A stretch of DNA of 64,000 nucleotides from Amorphophallus konjac (taxonomy: Eukaryota; Streptophyta; Magnoliopsida; Alismatales; Araceae). Both the position numbers and the translations under genes were made by a program. Under the pieces are notes generated by a model. The model worked only from the letters and a program-made list of their open reading frames with translations. It had not been told where the DNA came from and made no database searches. Of the stretch, positions 1 to 11,183 are shown piece after piece; positions within the stretch are counted from its first letter, which is position 1, and each line of letters begins with the position of its first letter. The DNA lies in contig CM040121.1 in assembly GCA_022559845.1 (NCBI GenBank), positions 349,530,243 through 349,594,242 of the forward strand, written 5' to 3'.

Positions 1-1152
1 TTCAGATATAAATTATTTTCTCGTGCATGTGTAGCCTAGAAGGATATACCTGTACTAACCTAAACATGACTGCCAGTATGTTTAGCCCTCTTAAAACTGT
101 TAGAAGCATATCTGTGAGCAAGTTTAAATTATGAGAAGCATGACAGTGAGCTTGGTTGGTCCCTTAATCAATGAAAGCATGTCTGTTATGATAAATATAA
201 CTCTAGTCTCTATAAGATAAATAAGAATGTGTATGCCATGAAGGGAAAACAACATCATTCTGTGAGGTTGGACTTTGGTCCCTTCTGCGGGATGGCGATA
301 CGTAATGCCACGGAAGTAAAAGATCCCAGGGGACGGCGATACGTAACGCCCTGGTTCAAAATCCTATTGATTCAGTCTTCGGTCCCATTGTGGGGCAGCC
401 TTTGTGGGATGGCGATACGTAACGCCACTGGGCCACAAGAATCTAGGTGGGAGTTAGCTCCCGGGTCTGCGCAGTACTCTTTCGTTCGTTGTGTGTGGGC
501 CTCCTGTGTTTACGGAAGTTGTCCGGTTCCATGAATGGCAATAATATGAACTCTCATAAAATGTGATAGTAGGAAATTGTTCTTGTACTGAGGTCTTGCT
601 GCATGCATGGGTGTTTATACTAGTTAAAGAATATGTACTTTCCTTGTGGAGTTATTTTAAGTAGCTGAGATAAAATGTACTATGATACTGTTAACATCAA
701 GAAAATCGATATAAATGACTATATAGATGCAAGGTTGATCCCAGTTTGTTTAGGATGCCTACTGAGCGTCACACTCACCCATGTGACACACGTTTTTCAG
801 GAGATATAGAGCAGGAGGTTGAGGCGGAGGCAGCAGTAGAGGAATAGAGTTAGCACCACCTGTCTGGGTATGCTGCGATCAAAAGTCTTGCGATATGTAG
901 GGTGTGGGGTTAAACGCCCATGAGGGCTCACGTGTAATCTGGAACATGAACCTGTACTCTTTTTGGATATTATGAATGGTGGAAATGCTTATCTACATTT
1001 CTTGTGACCTGTGGTTTCTCTCTCATGTAAATGTATGTATGTTACATAATATTGTGTATCAGCGATACATACGAAGTGATTGCTTTGGGGTCCGATAAAA
1101 GAAAGAAAAAAAATATCCCCCAAATTTGGGGATCGGATCTCAAGGTGTTACA
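1..1152 (+). repeat. 3' part of the 5' LTR of an old chromovirus (host element 1)
   Basis: The stretch ends in GTTACA and is followed three bases later by a TGGTATCAGAGC primer site, the usual end of a Ty3/gypsy LTR primed by initiator methionine tRNA. The LTR start lies outside the window, so its length is unknown. It has no credible gene; the small open frame at 229-534 falls on internal repeats. Lineage is assigned from the gag and pol downstream. Confidence 0.8.
283..430 (+). repeat. Three copies of a GGCGATACGTAACGCC near-palindrome in the LTR
   Basis: The motif GGGATGGCGATACGTAAYGCC occurs near 290, 334 and 408 (the middle copy starts GGGACGGCG). The core GGCG-N8-CGCC can pair with itself. 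The copies sit in a C/G-rich island inside an otherwise AT-rich LTR. Confidence 0.75.
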
Positions 1153-1155
1153 ACA

Positions 1156-1167
1156 TGGTATCAGAGC
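1156..1167 (+). other. Primer binding site of host element 1
   Basis: TGGTATCAGAGC matches the complement of the 3' end of plant initiator methionine tRNA, the standard minus-strand primer of many plant LTR elements. It follows the LTR end at 1152 after ACA. The 1168-1305 stretch is the untranslated leader before gag. Confidence 0.85.
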
Positions 1168-1305
1168 ACGAGAGACAAACCATGGTTACAATCATTTCAG
1201 ATGTTCCATAATGGAGGAAGTGATAGGCTAGAACAGGGAAAGGGTAGAGTATGTTTAGAACCATTTAAACCCTCTCACTCAAACTATTGTATGTTTTTCA
1301 GAACC

Positions 1306-2400
1306 ATGCCGCCAAGAAGGCAAAGAGATCTTCCCCAGGAAGATGAGAGGGGATCAGGAGTAGATGACCCAAATGGGGCACATGACGGGGCTGTCCATGC
1401 CCCTGCAGTTGGCATTGGGAAGGTGCCCGATGCGGGAGTCAACCTCAAAGGGTTCATGCAGAGCTTCCAAGGGTTGATGCAGACTATGTAGCAACAAATG
1501 CTGCAGCAGCCCGCAGCAGCACCACGTCACGACCTGCCGGCACTTGATCGGTTCCTAAGGTTGGCGCCTCCTATCTTTAAGGGGGAGAGTCGTCCAGAAG
1601 TGGCTGAGTCATGGCTCAACGAAATGGAAAAGAAGTTCCACGTGATGCGGTGTCCCGAAGAGGAGAAGGTGAATCTGGCAACTTATGTTCTGCAAGACCA
1701 GGCCGACTTGTGGTGGAAGGCCAAGATGCAGACAACCTTCACGGACTACCACGACGGTGACATTCTGTGGGAAGAATTCTTGACTATCTTCTGAGAAAAG
1801 TATTTTCCAGAGCATGTGTGAGACGCAAAGGAGCAAGAATTTTTGAGTCTCGAGCAAGTGAGCATGTCAGTGGCCGACTACGAGGCCAAGTATTCAGCTC
1901 TGGGCCAATATGCTCCGCACATATTCGACGACGCGCGTCGGAAGGTGAATAAATTTGTCAATGGGCTGCGCAGCAATGTCCGACGCTATGTCGCAACCCA
2001 AGACCCTGGCTCCTACCCAACGGCATTGAGACTTAATCATCTAGCCGAGCAGGAAAATATAAGGTAACGGCTGAAGCCATAAAGGTGAGGAGATATATAA
2101 ATGTAAGTCCTAACCAATGTCCATTTGTAGGTTCACCGAGGAGCAGAAGTCATCGGGCAAAAGGCCTATGCAGGCCGGAGGGAGGCGAGACAAGGAAAAG
2201 GTGGCGCGCCAAGAATTGGTTCCGAGGGGCGAATGGGGCATTCCATATTGCATCCAATGCGGACGTAATCATCGAGGACAATAATGTTGGAGGACTGAAG
2301 GCAAGTGTTATGAATGCGGCGAGGGAGGACACTTTGCGAAGAACTGCCCCAAGAAGGCTCAGCAAAAGCCATTTTTTCCACAAGAGAAGATTCAATACAA
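1306..2400 (+). pseudogene. gag: Decayed gag of a Tekay-like chromovirus
   Basis: The ATG at 1306 opens a frame encoding a basic, Gln-rich N terminus, then a capsid-type region (PPIFKGESRPEVAESWL, then WWKAK) and the SVADYEAKYSALGQYAPHI segment typical of Tekay/Del gag. In-frame stops lie at 1489 (TAG), 1792 (TGA), about 1834 (TGA) and 2065 (TAA). After that the frame is lost, but a zinc knuckle of the CX2CX4HX4C type can be read at about 2303-2350 (CYECGEGGHFAKNC). The stops at 1489 and 1834 look like CAG/CGA to TAG/TGA. The product would have been the nucleocapsid/capsid protein that packages element RNA in cytoplasmic particles. It cannot be made intact now. Confidence 0.85.
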
Positions 2401-2419
2401 AGGGCAAGTCTATGCTCTA

Positions 2420-4666
2420 ATGCAAGAAGAGGCCAACAATACCCCGACCATGGCTGAAGGTACGCTCCTTGTGGATAATGTTTATGCAAAGGTCTTGTTT
2501 GACCCGGGGGCTACACACACATTCATATCCACTAGTTTTGCCAACCAACTGAAGAACCGCCCCCAAGCCACATTCTTCGGCGAAATGATAGTTAGCACAC
2601 CAACCGGGAAACAAGTCCACACCAGGCTTGTGATCCCTACTATAGAAGTCAACATCAATGAGAGGATATTGCTGGGGGAAGCATACATCCTAGATATGAA
2701 TGACTTTGACCTCATTCTGGGGATGGACTGGTTAGACAAACACTGTGCTCTCTTGGACTGCCATCGGAAGAGAGTGATTTTTCAGAAATAGGGGAAGGAG
2801 ACTATCTTCTTTCAATGCCCTAAGGACAAGTCCGAGAGAATGATAGTTTCAGCCATCTGGGCCTCCAAGCTGATTAGCAGAGGGTGCGACTATCTCTTAG
2901 CTAGTGTGGTGCTTGAAGAAGGCTCTGTCAAGATTCTAGAAGACTTGGACACAGTCCGAGAATTTCCTGATGTATTTCCCGAGGAACTGCCAGGACTACC
3001 ACCAGCTTGTGAGATGGAGTTCTCCATTGAGCTAGCATCGGGCACCGCACCCATCTCTGTTCCCCCATACCGAATGGCTCCGGCAGAACTTGTAGAACTT
3101 AGGAAGCAATTGCAAGAGTTGCTAGACAAGGGCTTCATCCGGCCCAGCGTGTCCGCGTGGGGAGCACCAGTCTTGTTCGTGCGGAAGAAGGATGGGACCA
3201 TGCGGCTGTGCATTGATTACCGCAAGCTCAACCAGGTCACAATAAAGAACAAGTACCCTCTACCGAGGATTGAAGAGTTGTTTGACCAACTATCATCTGC
3301 CAAGGTCTTCTCCAAGATTGATCTAAGGACAGGTTATCACCAGATCAGTATCAAGCCCGAGGATGTATCGAAGATGGCCTTTAGAACTCGGTATGGCCAC
3401 TACGAGTTTCTAGTGGTACCATTTGGGTTAACCAATGCTCCGACTGTGTTCATGGAACAAATGAATCATATCTTCCGCCCCTACTTAGACCAGTTTATCG
3501 TGGTCTTTATTGAAGACATCCTGGTATATTCTACCAGTCAGGAGGAACATCGGCAGCACTTGAGAGTGGTACTACAGACCCTTAGGTAGAATAAATTCTT
3601 CACCAAGTTTGGCAAATGTGAATTCTGGCTAGATCGAGTTATGTTTCTCGGGCATGTTATATTCGGGAATGGTCTATCAGTGGACCCTAGCAAGGTGGAA
3701 GCAATGAAAAAGTGGGAGGCACCGAAGACAGTCATGGAGATTAGAAGCTTCCTTGGCCTGAAGGGATACTACCGCCGGTTCATCGAAGGCTTCTCCACCA
3801 TCGCAGCCCCAATGACTAAGCTGACCAAGAAAGGAGCAAAATTTATCTGGTCAAAGGAGTTCGAAGATGGATTCCAGATGCTCAAGAAAAAAATTGACTT
3901 CGGCCCCAGTATTGGCACTCCCTCAGGGGGTCGATGGCTTCACTATCGACATGGACACCTCTGGAATCGGCCTCGATTGCGTACTAATGCAAAATGGCCG
4001 GGTGATCGCCTATGCCTAAAGACAGCTGAAGGACCATGAAAGGAACTACTCCACTCATGACCTAGAAATGGCAGTAGTAATCCACGCCTTGCGTATCTGG
4101 AGGCACTATTTATATGGGGTCCAGTTTGAGGTCGTCACCGACCACCAGAGCCTCAAGTACATATTCACCCAGAAGGAACTCAATTTGAGGCAAAGGAGAT
4201 GGGTCGAGCTATTGAAGGACTATGACTTCGCCTGATAATACCATCCAGGCAAGATGAATGTGGTGGCAGATGCTCTCAACCAGAAGTTGATGGCATTGAG
4301 TTTGCATCGAGTGTGGGATATGATGGAGGGAGTGATCGAATCACGACCCAAGGAAAGGAAACAGTTCGGTCTCCTAGCTGTGTTATCGGCAAGACCGACA
4401 TACTTAGAATTGCTGTGGCACAAAAGCAAAACATGGCATTGCAGAGACACCTGAACGATGAGGACTTCCAAATAAGAATTGATGGATTGATTACACTCCG
4501 AGGAAGGATTTGAGTACCGGACGATGTGAAGGTAAAGAAGGACTTGATGCGAGAGGCTCATGGGTCAAAATTTTCCATCCATCTTGGAAGCACCAAGATG
4601 TTCCAAGATATGAAGAGGATGTATTGGTGGCCGGGAATGAAGCGAGACATTGCGGAGTTCGTATCT
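2420..4666 (+). pseudogene. pol: Decayed pol of host element 1: protease, RT, RNase H, start of integrase
   Basis: Order as in Ty3/gypsy. The protease is near 2490-2560 (LFDPGATHTFIS, with Pro where D-S/T-G is usual). RT spans about 2940-3600 ([21 protein letters not shown], then [11 protein letters not shown]). RNase H spans about 3930-4290, and the integrase zinc-binding start about 4530-4666 ([17 protein letters not shown]). Stops break it at 2789, 3587, 4017, about 4233 and 4511. Frameshifts occur near 3890 and 4410. The RT active site reads FIEDILVYS, with GAA at 3512 giving Glu in place of the first catalytic Asp. The integrase stops just before its CX2C pair, where the Tat LTR begins. 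Clearly inactive. The C terminus, and so any chromodomain, is outside the window. Confidence 0.88.
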
Positions 4667-5446
4667 AGAGAGGGGGATTTCTATAGCCCATCTAAGAGTA
4701 GCCGAACTAGGTCCAGCGAGACCAAACAATGCCCAGCTCATCTAAGTGACCGCCCCACAGGGCCCACTTAGCATAAAAGCCCAATAAGTTCACTCAGGAT
4801 CAAGCACTTCCTAGGCGGCCATTAGGCTCGGAAGGCCGAGCGTCGGTCCCATCGGAGGAAGACCCACGCCCGACCTATCCCCCTCGCCGGGATAAGGGCT
4901 GGCGCCCAGCACCCACTCCGACCGAACCGACCCCAAGCTATGCCTAACGCCCGAGATAGGGCTAGCACTCTTCACGCTTGGGTCGACCGACGGTTGCTTA
5001 TCCACGCTGCCATTGAGAGCCCATTTTGAGCATGAGTTTCTGAGGATAAAAGGGCTCACGAATCCTCAAGGCTATAAAGAGCCCACAACGAGGATGTAAA
5101 GAGCCCACGTCGACGACGTAACCCCCGCCTGAAACTCCTTAGCTTACGAGACTCATAAGGTTGGCGCACTATTTAAACATGGGACTCCCTCCAGCGAAAG
5201 GTAAGGCCAACACACGCCTAAAACTCCATGAGCAGGAACCACTTCACCACCTTGGTGGAGAGGGATCTCGTCCATCTCCTTCTTCCTCCCTTCATAGCTT
5301 CCACCACTGCTCTACTGACTTAGGCATCAGAGGGTTTTCCCCAGGGAACCATCCCTGGGCCCCCTGATCCGTTTCCCTTCCTTGCAGTTCACTATTTGGT
5401 GATCATCTCCTCCAGCTCAGGACCAGCACGAGATCGCCCCTCTTCA
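4667..5446 (+). repeat. 5' LTR of the Tat-lineage element
   Basis: GC-rich and non-coding, with a possible TATTTAAA box at 5170-5177. It ends in TTCA just before a Tat-type primer site. About 780 bp; a 5' truncation cannot be excluded because the partner LTR is outside the window. ORFs inside it look like chance. Confidence 0.7.
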
Positions 5447-5469
5447 TCTGGCGTCGTCTGTGGGAAACG
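5447..5469 (+). other. Primer binding site of the Tat-lineage element
   Basis: TGGCGTCGTCTGTGGGAA at 5449-5466 is one base from the TGGCGCCGTCTGTGGGAA sequence common in Tat-lineage elements. I do not assign the tRNA. Confidence 0.75.
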
Positions 5470-5483
5470 ATCAAAGAGCCACT

Positions 5484-5552
5484 ATGGTGCGAAGGAGTAC
5501 AGGGAGGAGGTCCACCGGTGATAGGTCAAAAGCCATGGTGGCGGGGGGAGAG
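5484..5552 (+). pseudogene. gag: First 23 codons of the Tat gag, cut by the Tekay insertion
   Basis: The ATG at 5484 opens a basic N terminus (MVRRSTGRRSTGDRSK). The frame reaches the TSD GAGAG exactly at a codon boundary and resumes in the same frame at 28097, where the rest of gag is found. This fixes both the start codon and the insertion point. Confidence 0.75.
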
Positions 5553-5721
5553 TGTAGCACCCCTGAAAATTTTAAAAGAATAAGATAGATTTTTAAATAA
5601 ATAAAATCTATTTGTGCAAATTTGGTCGGGAATTAAATAAAATAAAAATTTGATAAATAGAAAATAACCCAAACTGATAATGGGCTTTGCGTTTAAAAGA
5701 TATAAATGGGCCAAAATGAAA

Positions 5722-7085
5722 TAACACCTTTCATTAAGGCGCTAATTTATCTCGAGAAAATTCGGAAGAAAAAGACGCCCTTCACCTAGGCGCTATTTAG
5801 AATAGTAACACCCGTGTATATGGGCGCTAATTCATACCAAGAAAATTAACGGCTAAATATAGAAAATAAAATAACGTCTTTAGCATGGGCGCTAATTCGT
5901 ACGAAGGAAATTGGAAACAAAGCGGCAAAATATAGAAAAATTAAGAGACGACCTAGGTTAAGGCGCCACTTAATGAAAAGACGCCCTCTGTTAAGGCGCT
6001 ACTTAAGGTGAAAACGCCCTTATCTCTGCCGTCATTTTTTTGAGAGTGAAATAAGGAAAACCAGGCTCGGTCATAGCAGGCAGCTGGAAGGGGAGCCGAC
6101 CATGCATGGTAGGTTCTAAACCTTGCCAATCCCACACGTAAAGCTTTCCAATATCGAGCATTAGAACCCTCCAGAATGTTGCCACCATTAGTTCTATCAC
6201 CCCGTTAAGGCCTTTCCTCTATAAAAGTACTTCCCGATCGAACAGGCCTGGCCTGTTGATGCTGCTGCACTTCGTTGACGACCGTGAAGGGGCGTGAGGC
6301 TTCATCTTGTTGCCGTGTTCGTGAAGACCGTGGAAGTTCTTCAACCTCTGCATTCTTCTTCCTGTTACTGTGGAAGATGTGGGAGCCATTCATCCACTTC
6401 TTCCATCTGCTTCCATTTTGCAGTTGCATGAAGGGGTTTCCTCCATCCCCTGTTCCTACGTAAAGAAACAGAGCATCGTATTTATTGGGTTCTTCTTATT
6501 CAACATTCGATCTTCAACAAAATGTAGGTTTTCTCAAGAATTGTAGCCCAACTTATTATATAATCATGTTGTTAACATAAATTAATCCATGCATAGAGTT
6601 TCACTGAGTTTTAGAGGTTTTCTGTGATGTTCTGGCAAGAGGCGACCCAAGTCAGGGCGCTAATTCATGAACTAACGCCCGAACTAAGAGTCGTCAATTT
6701 TAAGAAAATTGATAAATACGCACATTTAAAATTTAATATCTATGAAACCTGTAGTTAAATCTAATGCATGATCATATACCTTGAATCCTGCTATTTTTCT
6801 TGTCCAGTTCATATATGTGGTTCCTGCAAATTATTTATCATGAAAACCTTTACTGTTCATATTCCTGGAAACCAAAGAGAATTAACGACCTCCAGTAGGT
6901 CATCTTTTCTGAAAGTGACGCCCCTGGATAAGGCGCGTTTTATCAAAAATATAGAATTAAGAGAATATCAGAAAAATAGAAAATTATAATGGACGACTGT
7001 TCCTGAAGTCGTCAAATTGAAAATAAACGACCCAGTGAAGGGCGTTAATTCATTAAATAGTGACTTAGGTTAAGTCGCTAATTTC
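5722..7085 (+). repeat. Array of about 13 small GC-armed inverted repeats in the Tekay LTR
   Basis: Units of the form RACGCCC-N7-10-GGGCGCTAATT occur near 5722, 5774, 5806, 5872, 5946, 5979, 6013, 6651, 6676, 6915, 6992, 7023 and 7059. Some use GACGAC/GTCGTC or GTGAC/GTCGC arms. Loops are usually 7-10 bases and spacing is irregular, about 30-60 bp within clusters. The same units occur in the 3' LTR from 25140. Confidence 0.8.
6220..6227 (+). promoter_or_regulatory. Probable TATA box of the Tekay LTR
   Basis: CTCTATAAAAGTAC is a good plant TATA context. The same sequence is at 25641-25648 in the 3' LTR. The transcript would start about 30 bp downstream. Assigned by sequence only. Confidence 0.6.
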
Positions 7086-7125
7086 CTGTATAAATTATTT
7101 TTCCTCTTTTTTCTGTCAACCGAGG

Positions 7126-7130
<5 letters not shown>

Positions 7131-7172
<42 letters not shown>
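7131..7172. repeat. (AT)21 microsatellite
   Basis: Perfect AT dinucleotide run inside the Tekay LTR. The matching run in the 3' LTR (26553-26608) has a different length. Confidence 0.97.
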
Positions 7173-7174
<2 letters not shown>

Positions 7175-7907
7175 GCACTATATTCCATTCCGTGAGTATA
7201 GTCCCATGTTTCACGATGATTTATCGCATTATCCACTAACTCTCGGTGACATACAAGCCATCCATTGGACATTCCGTTCCTTTTCACTGGCGAGTTAGTC
7301 ATTGGGACCTCCGTAAGTCTCCTCGTAGCCTTGGATTCCCTCAAGGCCGACTGAGCTGGTTGTACCTTAAACACCTTGTACCTTTTTTATTGCCACGACT
7401 TGTGGTAAACCGGCCCTCTCATGTCGCCATCTTGGTCCGTGAGAGGAAAATCCTAGCCAGTGGAATGATGATATCCCACTAGGCGATGTCTTGGATTGAG
7501 TCCCTTATAGATGGGGTCAATCTCTCAGCTTGATTCATGTCCCTTGATTGGTGACAGGCTTAGTCATCCACTCAAGTTATCTCGGCTACCTAGTTAAGGT
7601 ACCGATTCTACCCAAGTTATCAACATGTCATGGTTCTCGTTGGTTTTATCATTGACTATCTAATGTTCTTCCTTGAATTCCGTGGAACCTATCCACGAAT
7701 CTACCTTGACATCCTACATGAGTTTGTTCTTGGAATTCCATGGCTATCACTAAAGTGGTTGTCTAGATATTACATGTAACAATGTCTGCGCATATAGGGC
7801 CCAATGTTGTCCTGGGAGGAGCACCCGAAAGTACTTGTGCCCATGGGAGTTATATTGATCACGGTGTGGCATTGCACCGAAGTGCTTGCTTGAATCTACG
7901 ACACTCC

Positions 7908-7910
<3 letters not shown>

Positions 7911-7950
<40 letters not shown>
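7911..7950. repeat. (CT)n followed by (CG)n microsatellite
   Basis: A CT run passes directly into CGCGCGCGCG, an alternating purine-pyrimidine tract. The 3' LTR has only the CT part, near 27351-27372. Confidence 0.95.
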
Positions 7951-8675
7951 TGCTTGACTTGATTGACTTGACTTGAGTGGCCCGAAATGGGCAAAGTACT
8001 TGCTTGTTAATAGCCATTATCTCATGACATGAAAACTTTATTGATATACTCGGCACTTGTTCAAATACTTGAAATCTTGAATACTTGAAATCCCCTATCT
8101 TGGATCAACCACACATATTATTTCCTCGCGTTATTATGTTCAAACCTATATCGTCCTATTTTACATGTTTTACATGCTAGACTTGCATTTTCATTTGGAA
8201 GAAGTAATTACTTAAACCAATTGCTAGTTCTTGAGATATAATTCCTACTGAGCGTTCGCTCATCAAGTTCCTTTCCCCAACTTTTCAGGTAATGCAGACC
8301 CTGACTCGGACTCGGATGGGCAGGAGCAAGAGTGACGAGCGTAGAACCTACAAGCGTCATGCTATTGCACTCTATCATGTCATGTCATCCCTAGTTTATT
8401 CTTGGAGTCTTGTTATTGGAACTTATGTCATTGCAAGAATTGTAATAATTAAGGCTTGTGGGCCTATTTAGACTTGTTAAGTCCTGGAGTTGTGACATTG
8501 TTTAATGGATTAGGTGGTTATCAATGGTATCAGTATTTGGTTATGTTTTAAGTTCTTGTCTTATTGCGCACTCTATGTTTATGTCAAAATTCTATTTGCT
8601 CTGATTGACATGATTGATATAAACTCGTCACGCTCTCCCCGGGTTCCTTCCGCTCTCGGGGCGTGACAGTTTTTG

Positions 8676-8687
8676 TGGTATCAGAGC
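8676..8687 (+). other. Primer binding site of the Tekay element
   Basis: TGGTATCAGAGC lies seven bases after the LTR end at 8668, matching the initiator methionine tRNA 3' end. The sequence from here to 8838 is the gag leader. Confidence 0.88.
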
Positions 8688-8838
8688 CTAGGATTTCAAA
8701 TTTCTAGGAAACCCAAGTCCAAGGATATGTCTATTCCTAAACCGTGAGGATGGGTAGTACCGTGGGTACAAGTCCTTGTAGGGCATCTGACTACAGATTT
8801 CAACATGAAACTAATTAACGTTCACTCCTTGTAGGACT

Positions 8839-10082
8839 ATGGCTGCTGAACGCGCACAATGGCGTGAGATGCAACGAACTGTTCAAGGCCTGACCCAGGC
8901 CTTGCAACAGGTGGCTCAGGGTGGGGCACACCATGGTGCTGGCGACCTCCATCGGAGCTTTAGAAATCTCAACCCTCCGAGATTCTCAGGTTCATCAAAT
9001 CCCGAGGATGCGGAGAATTGGATAAAAGAGATCGAGCGAATCTTCCGCGTCATGCAATGTGCGGATGGTGAGAAGGTGCTCTTGGCCACGTTCCAACTAG
9101 AACGGGATGCCCGTGCTTGGTGGGAGTCCGTCGAGGCCACCCTGCTTGAAGATCATGTTTCATGGGCCGAATTTGTCGAGCACTTCAATAGCAAATACTT
9201 CTCAGACCGTGTTCAGGAGAAAAAGGCCGCAGAATCTGCTGCCTTGAAGCAACGATCCCTGTCGGTAGCTGACTATAAAGCCCAGTTCTCTAGGTTATCG
9301 AGATATGCACCACATTTAGTATGCACTGAAAAGATGAAGGCTAGAAGGTTCTTGAATGGGTTACGACCCCAGTACATCACCCAGCTCGCTCCCTTGGATA
9401 TTCAAGTGTACTCAGAGATAGTGCGGCGTACCCAGCTGTTAGAAGACGCCACGGAATTGTCTGACAAAATCCGTGGTAAGGATAAAAGGGAGAATGTCAC
9501 AAGCCCCAACACTTTTAAACCATCTTTCAAAAGGCGGACCAATAATGGAGGCGAACCCTCCAAGGTGAAGAAATTCAAGAAGGGCAACAACAAACCTTTC
9601 TCCATCACGGCACCGCCAAAGGAGAATTGTAAATATTGCGACAAGCTGGATCATCAGGCTGCGGAATGCTGGAGAAGGCTCGGAGCGTGCCTTCGTTGTG
9701 AGAGTAAAGAACACCGTATTCCCGACTGTCCAATGATGAATGAGCAGAGTGAGCCGGAGACAAAGGAAGAAAATCATTCGGCAAAGAAGCAAGGACGTTT
9801 ACAAGCTCTCCAAGAGACAGAACCAACCGAGGGTGGGTTGGTGGAAGGTATTTTGTCTATCTGCTCTAAGTCTGCTCAAGTACTGTTTGATACTGGCGCC
9901 ACACATTCTTTTGTTTCAAAGAAATTTGCTGCTTCATTCTATAAGGAACCTGAATGGATAAACTTAGTGATTTCTACCCCGTTAGGGAGCGAGTCTGATG
10001 TCACCTTCCATTACCCGAACTTTAAGGTTATAGTTAAGGTTCACAACTTACCTGCAGATTTAATATGCTTAGACTTGAAGGA
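8839..10082 (+). pseudogene. gag-pol: Tekay gag and protease, open but cut by the nested insertion
   Basis: ATG at 8839 (MAAERAQWREMQRTVQGL). The gag capsid region lies at about residues 45-180 (NLNPPRFSGSSNPEDAENWI, then WWESVEA and the SVADYKAQFSRL segment). Two knuckle-like motifs follow, CKYCDKLDHQAAEC and CLRCESKEHRIPDC. The aspartic protease motif LFDTGATHSFVS is near 9886-9921. There are no stops in 415 codons. The frame ends at the TSD AAGGA and resumes at 21774. Interrupted by the nested element, so it cannot give full gag-pol, but gag itself could still be translated. Confidence 0.9.
10078..10082. repeat. Target-site duplication AAGGA, left copy
   Basis: AAGGA here and at 21769-21773 flanks the nested minus-strand element. 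Keeping one copy leaves the Tekay frame uninterrupted. Confidence 0.93.
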
Positions 10083-10335
10083 TGATAGGTCCAGAGGGGG
10101 GTGAATGGACCTTTACCCGTTAAAAATTAAGGATTAAAAATTAAGTTTAGATCTCAAACAGGAGTTCCCGAATTAGAGCACAATGGTCAAACACTAACCG
10201 CATAACGAACTGCTTGGAGGATAGGGAAGGATCGGCCTAAACAAGCATCTACCGAATATCCAAGCCCAGAAGAGAAAAATAAGCACACGGCACGGGGATT
10301 TTTAGGTGGTTCGGTCCACCAGACCTACATCCACC

Positions 10336-10356
10336 CCACACTCAAACTGAGTGTGG
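10336..10356 (-). promoter_or_regulatory. Conserved LTR stem-loop, nested element
   Basis: CCACACTCA and TGAGTGTGG pair perfectly around a 3-base loop. Equivalent stem-loops sit at the same place in the other Sirevirus-like LTRs here (30556-30576, 34574-34594, 42294-42314, 50344-50364), next to a shared GGTGGTTCGG motif. Confidence 0.65.
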
Positions 10357-10399
10357 CTTCACTAACAGCTGGGCAACACAGCTTGCCAACAAACGCTGA

Positions 10400-10830
10400 T
10401 ACACAGCTTACCCAGGGGAACAACCTCCCCTCTTCCTCCGACTCGGAGGGAACCACTAGAAACCCACGGTCACTAGAAACCAGAGACTCACGTCTCTCTT
10501 CCTCTATACCAAGAGGGAACCCCACTGGTAGCAGTCCCACTACCAGTGAACCAGCCAGTAGCAACCTACTGCCGGTAACCCACCAGAGGCCTAGCCTCTC
10601 TTTCTCCAGACCAGGAGGGAACCCACCAGTGACTCCCCGTCACTAGCAAACCAGAGGTCTAAGACCTCTCTTCCTCCAACCGGAGGGACCCCTTGACTTG
10701 CAAGCCACAAGCCAAGGACCGGAGGACAAGCCTCCCTTCCTCTAAACTAGATGGAATCCTCAAGTGACAACCTGCCACTTGCAACCTGGAGATCAGATCT
10801 CCCTTCTCCTGTACCACCAGGAGAAACCCG
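10400..10830 (-). repeat. Run of about a dozen different short hairpins in the LTR leader
   Basis: Consecutive small inverted repeats with different arms: AGAGAC/GTCTCT, CACTGGTA/TACCAGTG, AGAGGC/GCCTCT, GTGAC/GTCAC, AGAGGT/ACCTCT, CCTCC/GGAGG, GGAGG/CCTCC, CAAGTG/CACTTG, GGAGAT/ATCTCC and CTCCT/AGGAG. The right LTR has the same series at 19690-20115. Confidence 0.75.
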
Positions 10831-11009
10831 ATCCCCAACAGGGCAATCGGAAGAACAAGACTAAACAAGGTAGCAAAAGGAAAAATAAGAAAACATGAAA
10901 ATGACAGCGACAGAAGCTGGAAATAAAATGCAAGATATATAGCTCTCAATGAGCATAGTCGTTCTGGATTTGATCCACGAACAGACTGATCAGATCCTCA
11001 GTAAAGCTC

Positions 11010-11183
11010 TCTCTCCTCTTCTTTTCTTCTTCTTCTTTCTCCTTCAGTTTCTGCTCTCTCTTTTTCTTCTCTTCTTTCTCTCGTTTTTCTGGATCGAAGG
11101 ACTCTCTGCTTTTCTGCTCTTTCTTCTATATCTTTCTCTTTTTCGATCATTCTCCATCTGAAGACGAAGGTTTCTATTTATAT
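11010..11183 (-). promoter_or_regulatory. TATA box and purine-rich leader of the nested element LTR
   Basis: On the minus strand GATATAAATAG (11174-11183) is followed by about 150 bases that are almost all purine (plus strand TCTTTCTCCTTC and similar). The same TATA-then-purine layout occurs in the three-LTR element at 33630-34260. Confidence 0.55.

Larger units (their letters stand above)
5553..8668 (+). repeat. 5' LTR of the Tekay-type element
   Basis: 3116 bp, TG...CA ends. It contains the inverted-repeat array described separately, a TATA box, an AT microsatellite and a CT/CG microsatellite. The 3' copy is nearly collinear. Where they differ, this copy often has lost CpG (for example AACACC here against AACGCC at 25142). 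Confidence 0.93.

Noticed and set aside
229..534. 101-codon open frame at the window start
   Set aside because: It covers the LTR palindrome repeats, shows the repeated MAIRNAT peptide from them and lies upstream of the LTR end.
1156..1167. tRNA gene
   Set aside because: TGGTATCAGAGC here and at the other sites is only the complement of the tRNA 3' end (a primer site); no cloverleaf is present.
5722..6033. CRISPR-like array
   Set aside because: Units are short and degenerate with irregular spacing and shared spacers, inside a plant LTR; no cas genes.
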